Assembly: GCF_000813725.1 (NCBI RefSeq)
Contig: NZ_JWLD01000073.1
Location: 897 to 38,949, forward strand
DNA from: Leisingera sp. ANG-Vp
GTDB taxonomy: Bacteria; Pseudomonadota; Alphaproteobacteria; Rhodobacterales; Rhodobacteraceae
DNA: 38,053 nt
Reading direction: 5' to 3'
Positions 32,229-38,053 of the stretch are shown here, one piece after another. Positions within the stretch are counted from its first letter, which is position 1, and each line of letters begins with the position of its first letter. Position numbers and translations under genes: made by a program. The notes below the pieces were generated by a model. It saw nothing but the letters and a program-made list of their open reading frames with translations, did no database searches and was not told where the DNA came from.

Positions 32229-32908
32229 TGGCGGGCTTCGGCGCATTCGGTAAGATGCCCTCAGCCGGGGATTTCTTCCGGCTGAGCTCTCCGGGCGGGT
32301 TTGTGCGGGTTTGGGACGCGTGGCTTCAGCAGGTTATGCTGGACGGGCAGGGGGCCTACGGCCCCGGGTTCGATGCGCATTACATGTCGGCACCGATCTG
32401 GCGGTTCACTTTGCCAGCGGGCCTGGCCGGAGCCGGCAAGGTGATGGGGGTGATGATGCCTTCGGTTGACCGGGTTGGCCGACGGTTTCCGCTGACGCTG
32501 GTGGCAGCCTTGCCGACACCGGGGCCTGCGGCTCTGGACCACCTGAGCGAGGGTGCGCTGTTTGAGCGGCTGGAGGATGTGGCGCTGGATGCATTGGAGG
32601 ACACGATGACCAAAGACGGGCTGGCTGAGGCGCTTGCGGGAATTCCAGTGCCGGATATGCGGGCGGTGGCTCCGCTGCGGTCTGCTGGTTCGGCTTTGGT
32701 GCTGACCGGTGCTCAAGGCGCAGAGGCGCTGCCCGCGACTTTGGCAGGAGAGCTTCTGGAAGCGCGGCTGTCCGGCTGCAGCCTGTGGACGGCGGTGCTG
32801 GACGGGGTGCCGCGGATAATGGCTTGCCCCGGGCTGCCGCAAGGGCAGGGCGCGCTTGGATTGTTCGATCTTGGCGCCCCGGTCTGGAGCGAGGCACGGC
32901 CGCTATGA
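32228..32908 (+). CDS. tagF: T6SS regulator TagF (SciT/ImpM family)
   Basis: The 226-residue protein matches TagF, opening FGAFGKMPSAGDFFRLSSPGGFVRVWDAWLQ, followed by YMSAPIWRFTLPAG, MPSVDRVGRRFPLTL and the late LSGCSLWTAVLDG. In Pseudomonas and Agrobacterium TagF represses T6SS assembly post-translationally, acting through Fha and opposed by the kinase pathway. I chose the ATG at 32228, which overlaps the tssM stop by one base (TGATG); a GTG one codon earlier is possible. The PP2C phosphatase gene overlaps its 3' end by 4 bases. In some relatives TagF and PppA are fused into one protein, and this adjacency fits that link. Confidence 0.93.
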   Translation: MAGFGAFGKMPSAGDFFRLSSPGGFVRVWDAWLQQVMLDGQGAYGPGFDAHYMSAPIWRFTLPAGLAGAGKVMGVMMPSVDRVGRRFPLTLVAALPTPGPAALDHLSEGALFERLEDVALDALEDTMTKDGLAEALAGIPVPDMRAVAPLRSAGSALVLTGAQGAEALPATLAGELLEARLSGCSLWTAVLDGVPRIMACPGLPQGQGALGLFDLGAPVWSEARPL

Positions 32909-33630
32909 CAAATCCGCTGCGCAAATACCGCTATACCGCACAGACCCATGTGGGGCTGAAACGCAAGGTCAACGAGGATTCCGTTCTCGCGCTGCCGGAG
33001 CATGACATCTGGCTGGTGGCGGATGGGATGGGCGGACATGATGCCGGCGATTTCGCCAGCCGCCTGATTGCCGATGCGGTCGCCATGATCCCGCTGGGGC
33101 TGGATCCGGCAGCGCGGATGCATGCGCTGCGGGATGCAATCCAGAACGCACATAAAGCGATCCGCGCCGAGGCAGCGGCACGCGGCGGCGGAACCATTGG
33201 CTCCACGGTGGCTGCGCTGATCATGGCGAACCAGCATTTCGTCGGCCTTTGGGCCGGTGACAGCCGGATCTACCGGCTGCGCGATGGCCATATCGAGATG
33301 CTGAGCGAGGATCACTCGGCGGTGGCGGAATATGTGCTGGCAGGGAAGATGACCTGGGACGAGGCAGAGCATCATCCGCATTCCAATGCCATCACCCGTG
33401 CGGTTGGGGTCGGCGAGGAGCTGGAGATCGACAAGATCCGCGGTGACACCGAACCCGGCGACCGCTTTCTGATCTGCTCCGACGGGCTGACCAAATATGC
33501 GACGTTCCAGATTCTGGAGGATGTGCTGGGCAGCACGCCGCTGGAGACGGTTGGAGACCAGCTGATCCAGATTGCCCTGACCGGCGGCGGGGCGGACAAT
33601 ATCACGGCCGTGGTGATCGACGTTTTGTGA
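32905..33630 (+). CDS. pppA: PP2C-type protein phosphatase of the T6SS (PppA)
   Basis: The 241-residue protein has the complete PP2C motif order: GLKRKVNEDSVL (metal-binding Asp), VADGMGGHDAG, LWAGDSRIYRL, EDHSAV, ITRAVG, ICSDGLTK and GGADNITAVVI. All metal-coordinating aspartates are present, so it should be active. In the T6SS threonine-phosphorylation pathway PppA removes the phosphate that PpkA adds to Fha, switching the system off. The frame is open 40 codons upstream, but that part overlaps tagF and is Arg/Gly-rich; the ATG at 32905 (ATGA overlap with the tagF stop) is the true start. It ends the T6SS train, followed by a strong hairpin. Confidence 0.95.
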   Translation: MTNPLRKYRYTAQTHVGLKRKVNEDSVLALPEHDIWLVADGMGGHDAGDFASRLIADAVAMIPLGLDPAARMHALRDAIQNAHKAIRAEAAARGGGTIGSTVAALIMANQHFVGLWAGDSRIYRLRDGHIEMLSEDHSAVAEYVLAGKMTWDEAEHHPHSNAITRAVGVGEELEIDKIRGDTEPGDRFLICSDGLTKYATFQILEDVLGSTPLETVGDQLIQIALTGGGADNITAVVIDVL

Positions 33631-33653
33631 AACAGCGGTTGCTGTGGAGAACA

Positions 33654-33686
33654 AAGGCCTTGGAAACCCAGTGTTTCCAAGGCCTT
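33654..33686. terminator. Bidirectional terminator between pppA and the convergent kinase gene
   Basis: A perfect 14-bp stem (AAGGCCTTGGAAAC paired with GTTTCCAAGGCCTT) closes a 5-base loop, CCAGT. It lies 23 bases after the pppA stop and 23 bases after the kinase stop on the other strand. T-richness is modest on both sides (ATTTGCATTTT on plus, TTGTTCT on minus). Placement between convergent genes supports terminator function in both directions. Confidence 0.85.
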
Positions 33687-33709
33687 CTGATTTGCATTTT
33701 GGACCCGTG

Positions 33710-35890
33710 TCAGGGCTTTGCAGTGACCAGGATGCGGCTGTCCAGTGAGCGGATGCGGCTGGAGTCGGCTTCATAACTGGCTTGCAGCGCCTCGGCAAAG
33801 CCAACTGCGCTTTCCGAGGTCGGGCGCATGCCATCAAACAGCGGTTCGCTGGAATGCAGCACCACAACTTTGCTTTTGCCCAGAGTGCTGTCGTCAACTT
33901 TGAAGGCAATGCCGCCATCGGCTTGGGATTCTTCCAAGCTGTAGGCTACCCGCACCGGCACCGCGCCCGCGGAACCGTTGCGCAAGCTGGCAACAGCGTT
34001 GTCTGAACGGGAAATGTTGGGCAGCAGATGGAACACATTGCCCGATACATCCAGGATCGACACCGTCAGGTAGCCATCGGTGACATCATCCGGCAGCACC
34101 ACGTCAATGACCGGGTTTTCGCCGACAAAGAACCGGCCCGACGGGTTGGGCTCGACAGTTGTTCCGCCAACGGCAAATTGCACTTCAGCGCCGCCCGCGG
34201 GTGCTTTGGGCAGATGCTGCTCCACAACGCAGAGCGAGTCGTTCAGCACCTCCACATCAAGCACCACCTGACGCTCATGCGCCAGGGCGCGGAGCGCGTC
34301 GAACAGCTGCAGCCGTGTCGAGGTGCTGGCCACCCGGCCGCTGATCAGGATCGGATCGGTGGGGGCATAGCCGTCGTAATGGCCATTGCCGTCGCGCACC
34401 AGCGGCCCGCAGTCGGCAAAGCTGTCCATGATCGCCTTCACCTCGGCCACGGGAAGCATCGGTAGTTCGAAACGGATCTCGGCCTTGCCCTCCAGCGCGC
34501 CGGGCAGGCCGTTGCGGAACATCTCGTTCAGCATCTCTGCGACATTGGTGTCATCGGTGGTGCCGGTGAGGCGGGCCTTGTTGTTGCTGATCACCAGGCG
34601 CCATTCGCGCAGGCCTTCCAGCGGCTTGACCGTGTCAATGACATCAGCGCCCCAGGTCTCGGCGATCTCGCCCGAGGCCAGAGTGAGGTCTGCATCCTGA
34701 GACAAAGCAAGCAAAGCATCCCGCGCAGCCTCTGACGGCACATTGCCGACGATCTGCACCGGCCCGTCCGCGGGTTTCTCTGCAATCAGCGAGTAAGGCC
34801 GCACCTCGGGGTAGGTCGGGCCAATGAAACTGTCGAGCATGCCGCTGAAATAGGCACCGGCTCCACCGCCCCCAAGGAGCAGTAGAACCGCCAAAGCGGC
34901 CCAAAGACCGCCGCGCCCGCCTTTGTTCTCCGCAGCCTTTTCCGGCGCCGGTTTCGGCGGTGCGGGCGGCTTGCTGGTCTGCGGCACGATGATCGTGGCA
35001 TCTTCAACCGGAGCGTCCAGAACATCTGCCAGGCTGCCGCCGCCAGACAGGCTGCCGGGACCGCTTTCGGGATCGTCCAGAAACGCCAGCACCTCGCCTG
35101 CGCTTTGGAAGCGGTTGTTCGGATCGGGCGCGCACATCCGCTCAATCAATGTCTTGAGCGGTTCGGGCAGGCCATCGGTGTCCAGAGGTTTCTGCTTGTT
35201 CTCAACCACTTCCATCGGGTTGGCGCCCAATTTGGGAGCTTCGCCGCGGAAATTGGCCAAGAGCAGCGCACCCAGCGAGTAAATGTCGGAACGGGCGTCA
35301 GTGTCGCCGCTCATTTGCTCAGGGGCAGCATAGGAGTACTTGCCGGCAAATTCATTGCCGACAATGGTCTGGGCGCCCGGGTTGGTGTCCTTGGCGATGC
35401 CGAAATCAATGATCACCGCCTCGGCCGGGTCGCCGCCGCGCAGGATGATGTTATCGGGGCTGAGATCGCGGTGGACAATGTTGCGGGCGTGCGCCGCCTG
35501 CAGGCCCTGGGCCACCCGGCGGCAGATCACCAGCAGGTCGTCGGCCGCCATCGGCCCCTGCTTCAGGCGCTTGTCGAGGCCGGGGCCGTCGACGTAATCC
35601 ATCAGCAGGTAGATATGACCGTCAGGCGTGCGGTGGTTTTCTGAATAACGAACCACCGCAGCGTGGCGGATTTCACGGATGTTTTCCTCGCGCGCCATCA
35701 GGACGGTGAAGTCCTCATTGGCGGCAAGCTCCTGCTTCAGCACCTTCAGGGCCACCAGGTTGCCGGAAATTTCCGAGCGGGCCTTGTAGACATCCGACGT
35801 GCCGCCGCGGCCCAGCAGGCACTCGATCCTGTAGGTGTTGTTCAGCAGATCACCCGGCTGAAACAGGTCGCCAGGGCGCGATTCAAGCAT
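33710..35890 (-). CDS. ppkA: Membrane Ser/Thr protein kinase of the T6SS (PpkA type)
   Basis: The 726-residue protein has an N-terminal Hanks-type kinase domain (about 15-275): glycine loop LGRGGTSDVYKAR, catalytic Lys49 (VALKVLK), HRDLSPDN near 140, DFGIAKD near 162 and the APEQMSG activation-segment end. A Pro/Lys-rich linker leads to a membrane helix near 327-348. The periplasmic part holds two BON-like or OmpA-associated alpha/beta repeats (about 370-570) and a C-terminal beta domain (about 580-726) with GENPVIDVVLPDDVTDGYLTVSILD and GNVFHLLPN, resembling DUF4384. The periplasmic part is a likely sensor. PpkA phosphorylates Fha to activate T6SS. An AGGGAGA ribosome site lies 7 bases before the ATG. 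Confidence 0.93.
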   Translation of the reverse strand: MLESRPGDLFQPGDLLNNTYRIECLLGRGGTSDVYKARSEISGNLVALKVLKQELAANEDFTVLMAREENIREIRHAAVVRYSENHRTPDGHIYLLMDYVDGPGLDKRLKQGPMAADDLLVICRRVAQGLQAAHARNIVHRDLSPDNIILRGGDPAEAVIIDFGIAKDTNPGAQTIVGNEFAGKYSYAAPEQMSGDTDARSDIYSLGALLLANFRGEAPKLGANPMEVVENKQKPLDTDGLPEPLKTLIERMCAPDPNNRFQSAGEVLAFLDDPESGPGSLSGGGSLADVLDAPVEDATIIVPQTSKPPAPPKPAPEKAAENKGGRGGLWAALAVLLLLGGGGAGAYFSGMLDSFIGPTYPEVRPYSLIAEKPADGPVQIVGNVPSEAARDALLALSQDADLTLASGEIAETWGADVIDTVKPLEGLREWRLVISNNKARLTGTTDDTNVAEMLNEMFRNGLPGALEGKAEIRFELPMLPVAEVKAIMDSFADCGPLVRDGNGHYDGYAPTDPILISGRVASTSTRLQLFDALRALAHERQVVLDVEVLNDSLCVVEQHLPKAPAGGAEVQFAVGGTTVEPNPSGRFFVGENPVIDVVLPDDVTDGYLTVSILDVSGNVFHLLPNISRSDNAVASLRNGSAGAVPVRVAYSLEESQADGGIAFKVDDSTLGKSKVVVLHSSEPLFDGMRPTSESAVGFAEALQASYEADSSRIRSLDSRILVTAKP

Positions 35891-35964
35891 GTAGTTCTCC
35901 CTGGCCTGTCACTTTGCGGGCCTTCGTATTGCAGCCTGTCATCCAGCGCGGGTCCGGGCCGGGG

Positions 35965-36540
35965 TCAGCCCAAAGCCTGGAATTCAACGCGGCGGTTTTC
36001 ATCGGCGCGTGTGTTGTTCTGGTTGTATGGCGCAGTTTCACCCATGCCGATGGCCTTGAGCATATCCTCGGGCACGCCGCAGGAGCTGATCAGGTGGCGG
36101 CGCACTTCCTGCGCGCGCAGCAGCGACAGACGCTCGTTATACGCTGCCGAGCCGGAGCTGTCGGTATGGCCGATGATCTGGAACACGGTGCCGTCCAGCG
36201 CTTTCATAGAGGCGCACATATTGGCCAGCTTTGGCTCCTGGTCAGCACGCAGCGCGGCGCTGTCGAAATCGAACGAGATCTGGATGTTGATCTGGGCCTG
36301 CTGGTCAACCGGAGTGTATTCCGCTGCGGCGGCCGCCACAGTTGCCGTTTCTTCCGCCGGATCCTCAGCTGCAGTTGTGCTGCTGGGCACGATTACCAGT
36401 CCGCGCGTCTTCTGCTTTTTGAACGCTTCGGTGATTTCCTCAACCGACAGTTCGCCGCTGGACGACTGCGCTTGCGCGAGCGGTGCAAAAATCAGGCCTG
36501 CACCTAGAACACTTGTAAAAACACTTTTCAGGCGGATCAT
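35965..36540 (-). CDS. OmpA-family periplasmic peptidoglycan-binding protein
   Basis: The 191-residue protein has a Sec signal peptide (cleavage after AQA near residue 24; no lipobox Cys, so not a lipoprotein). A short helical segment and an Ala/Glu-rich linker follow, then an OmpA C-like domain (about 80-190) with ISFDFDSAALRADQEPKL, IIGHTDSSGSAAYNERLSLLRAQEVRRHL and GMGETAPYNQNNTRADENRRVEF. The Asp and Arg residues that bind diaminopimelate are in place. It probably shares an operon with the kinase gene (74 bases apart, same strand), and in this setting may anchor or gate the T6SS envelope complex, in the manner of TagL-like proteins. GGGAGGG precedes the ATG. Confidence 0.9.
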   Translation of the reverse strand: MIRLKSVFTSVLGAGLIFAPLAQAQSSSGELSVEEITEAFKKQKTRGLVIVPSSTTAAEDPAEETATVAAAAAEYTPVDQQAQINIQISFDFDSAALRADQEPKLANMCASMKALDGTVFQIIGHTDSSGSAAYNERLSLLRAQEVRRHLISSCGVPEDMLKAIGMGETAPYNQNNTRADENRRVEFQALG

Positions 36541-36722
36541 GCTCGGCGCCCTCCCCTACCGTTGCAACATGGCCAGCAGTCTATACCAGCGCCCGCAGCC
36601 TGCCAATGCCGGCAACAGTGAAGCAACGGAAAAAAACACGGTGTTTCCGGCAAGTTGTAATCAGGGGGTTTACTGTGGCGCGGCTAAGGATTGAAATAAG
36701 CGCAGAAGGAGCAGGAGGTTTC
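36541..36722. promoter_or_regulatory. Divergent intergenic region between the OmpA-family and M15-peptidase genes
   Basis: These 182 bases separate two divergent genes and so should hold both promoters, but I see no confident -35/-10 pair. An imperfect hairpin (CGGAAA...TTTCCG, about 36627-36649) with an A-rich bulge lies near the middle. The plus-strand frame is open from 36606, but that segment is basic and unlike a protein start; the true start at 36723 has GCAGGAGG upstream. Confidence 0.35.
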
Positions 36723-37565
36723 ATGCGGGTACTGCCAGCTGTCATAATCGCCATTGGCCTGGTGCTGGCCCCGGCCATTTGGTTCGGGCTCAGCTGGCTG
36801 TTGAGCGAAGAGGATTTCCAGGGGTCCGGCGGGGTGGATTCCACGGCGCGGATCGAAATCGAGATTTTGCGCCAGCAGGTCGAGGATCTCCAGGTCCGGA
36901 TGACCGACCTGCAAAACGAAGTTGCCAGCCTGCCCGCCGGAGGGGCAGGCGCCGGCGGCCCTTTCACTGATGACGCGGCCGGCGAGGCCGCAATCTGGAA
37001 CCAGACCGGCGGTGCCGATCTGGATTATGCCCAGGTGGTGCTGATTGCCGACCGGCTGAATGTGAACCGCGGCCTGCGGGTCACCGGCGGCAAATACCTG
37101 ACCGAGAAACTGGGCCGGCCGCGCGAGGATCTGAACGATACCTGCCAGCCGATGACCAATCCGGAGCTGAAGGAGAAGCTGGTCACAGAGCAGGTCGGGC
37201 CGATCCGGGTCAGCATGCTGCGCCCGGCCATCGAAAGCCTGAAGGTGGTGTTCGAGAACATCCGTCAGGCGGATCCGGATCTTTATGCCCGGATCAACAC
37301 CGCCGGTGCTTTGTGCGTGCGGCGCATCCGCGGCACCACCAACTCGCTTTCAACCCATAGCTACGGGCTGGCGGTGGATCTCAACATCGATGGCAAGCTG
37401 GACAACTTCACCGATGGCAAGACCCAGCTGGGCCTCACCATCATGGCAGATTTCTTCTATGATCAGGGCTGGGTCTGGGGCGCAGGTTTCCGGCGGGAGG
37501 ACAGCATGCATTTCGAGATCAGCCGCCGCCAGCTGGATCAATGGCTGGCGGACGGCTTGCTGTAA
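36723..37565 (+). CDS. Membrane-anchored M15-type peptidoglycan peptidase (TagX-like)
   Basis: The 280-residue protein begins with a membrane helix (about 5-25, uncleaved anchor likely), a coiled coil (about 38-68) and a Gly/Ala linker, placing the rest in the periplasm. The C-terminal domain (about 100-275) has the VanY/M15 zinc-site signature STHSYGLAVDLN near 209-220 (S-x-H-x(6)-D) and MHFEI near 262-266, with CVRRIRGTTNS before it. Such enzymes cut D-Ala-D-Ala or L-Ala-D-Glu and related wall bonds. TagX of Acinetobacter T6SS is an M15-type wall hydrolase needed to build the system, so a similar role here is plausible; an unrelated wall-remodelling role is possible too. The frame extends to 36606, but GCAGGAGG upstream of 36723 fixes the start. 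Confidence 0.88.
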   Translation: MRVLPAVIIAIGLVLAPAIWFGLSWLLSEEDFQGSGGVDSTARIEIEILRQQVEDLQVRMTDLQNEVASLPAGGAGAGGPFTDDAAGEAAIWNQTGGADLDYAQVVLIADRLNVNRGLRVTGGKYLTEKLGRPREDLNDTCQPMTNPELKEKLVTEQVGPIRVSMLRPAIESLKVVFENIRQADPDLYARINTAGALCVRRIRGTTNSLSTHSYGLAVDLNIDGKLDNFTDGKTQLGLTIMADFFYDQGWVWGAGFRREDSMHFEISRRQLDQWLADGLL

Positions 37566-37572
37566 CGCGCCA

Positions 37573-38053
37573 TCACGCTGACCGCAGCAAAACCTTGCTG
37601 GAATCAATGGCTTCAGCAATCTGCTGGAAGCGCACAATGGACCGCGCCGGTGAGTTTTCAGCCGAGCGAAGCAGCAGGGTCTGGGCTTCCTCCAGCACGG
37701 CCAGTGCCTGGGTCGCGGCGATCGCCTGCCGCTCCGGTGCGACCGCGACCAGCGGCCGGTGTGTCTTTTGCGAGCTGTCCGTGGTGTGCAATTTGGCGTG
37801 CGGTTTTGCAGGATCCCGGTTCTCCCGCGCGATCTGGCGCAGGCCGCGCGCTGTCTGGCGCAGGACTTTGCGCACCGGCTCGTGGCCGGGCAGCCGGGCC
37901 AGATCCTTCTCCAGGGCCTCGAACCTCTCAGCCAGGCAATCGATAAGGTAAGGGCCTGCGCCGCCGCAGAGAACACGGATTTCGGCAATCCGGCCGCCTA
38001 CGTCATCACCAGAGCGGACCCGTTTGGCGAAAGGCCGGCCACTGGAAACTGCG
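37573..38053 (-). CDS. Unrecognised protein, 5' end outside window
   Basis: The minus-strand frame is open from the window edge to a TGA at 37573-37575, giving at least 159 residues. Near the edge it reads RIAEIRVLCGGAGPYLID, then helical charged sequence (CLAERFEALEKDLARL), a basic helix (VRKVLRQTARGLRQIA) and a helical C-terminus (ALAVLEEAQTLLLRSAEN). No signal peptide or membrane helix is seen in this part. I do not recognise a family. The gene is convergent with the M15-peptidase gene, with only 7 bases between the stops and no terminator, so it marks the boundary of the locus. Confidence 0.6.
   Translation of the reverse strand, partial: AVSSGRPFAKRVRSGDDVGGRIAEIRVLCGGAGPYLIDCLAERFEALEKDLARLPGHEPVRKVLRQTARGLRQIARENRDPAKPHAKLHTTDSSQKTHRPLVAVAPERQAIAATQALAVLEEAQTLLLRSAENSPARSIVRFQQIAEAIDSSKVLLRSA

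Noticed and set aside
32785-32904. A longer phosphatase start 40 codons upstream
   Set aside because: The extension overlaps tagF, is Arg/Gly-rich and unlike PP2C N-termini; the ATGA overlap at 32905 gives the normal start.
36606-36722. A longer M15-peptidase start
   Set aside because: The extra 39 residues are basic and precede the membrane anchor without a ribosome site, whereas GCAGGAGG lies just before 36723.
1-38053. Insertion sequences, integrases, tRNA genes or attachment sites that would mark an island
   Set aside because: None was seen; gene composition is even across the window apart from the Lys-rich gene and the acidic repeat.

Overview
The window carries an almost complete type VI secretion system (T6SS) locus from a GC-rich alphaproteobacterium. 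The Roseobacter group of the Rhodobacteraceae is the best guess, from the high GC, the codon use, a BacNav-type sodium channel and the gene set; this is inference, because no rRNA or other taxonomic marker is present.

Layout. Positions 1-1967 (minus strand) hold an ExbB/TolQ-type motor subunit, two ExbD/TolR-type subunits (the outer one cut by the window edge) and a small secreted Cys-containing protein. Next, 2025-2870 (minus) is an unrecognised soluble protein, divergent from the T6SS. From 3057 to 33630 (plus) runs one long T6SS gene train: tssA, tssB, tssC, hcp, a terminator, tagJ, tssE, tssF, tssG, clpV, then three unusual genes, then vgrG, an accessory gene, a PAAR tip gene, an FHA-domain gene, tssK, tssL (with an OmpA-like domain), tssM, tagF and a PP2C phosphatase. 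A strong hairpin separates this from a convergent Ser/Thr kinase gene (minus) and an OmpA-family periplasmic protein gene (minus). Divergent from these is a membrane-anchored M15-type peptidoglycan peptidase gene (plus), and the window ends in a partial unknown gene on the minus strand.

How it works together. TssB/TssC form the contractile sheath around the Hcp tube, tipped by VgrG and PAAR. TssA/E/F/G/K make the baseplate and its cap, TssL/TssM the envelope complex, and ClpV recycles the sheath. The kinase, the phosphatase, the FHA protein and TagF make up the threonine-phosphorylation control pathway. No TssJ lipoprotein is visible, as in Agrobacterium-type (imp) systems; the OmpA-like domains on TssL and on the separate periplasmic protein may supply wall anchoring instead.

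The exceptional part is 13836-21230, inside the T6SS gene train. It encodes (i) a 415-residue Lys-rich helical protein with a central hydrophobic, Gly-rich segment, (ii) a four-Arg-S4, TLESWSM-filter voltage-gated cation channel, and (iii) a 1743-residue protein that fuses a second TssB to about 48 acidic repeats of roughly 21 residues, a TssC-like domain lacking its C-terminal part, and an Asp-rich tail. The channel and giant-protein genes overlap by 8 bp. The sheath paralogue, the ion channel and the basic partner look like one dedicated module that standard T6SS models do not explain.
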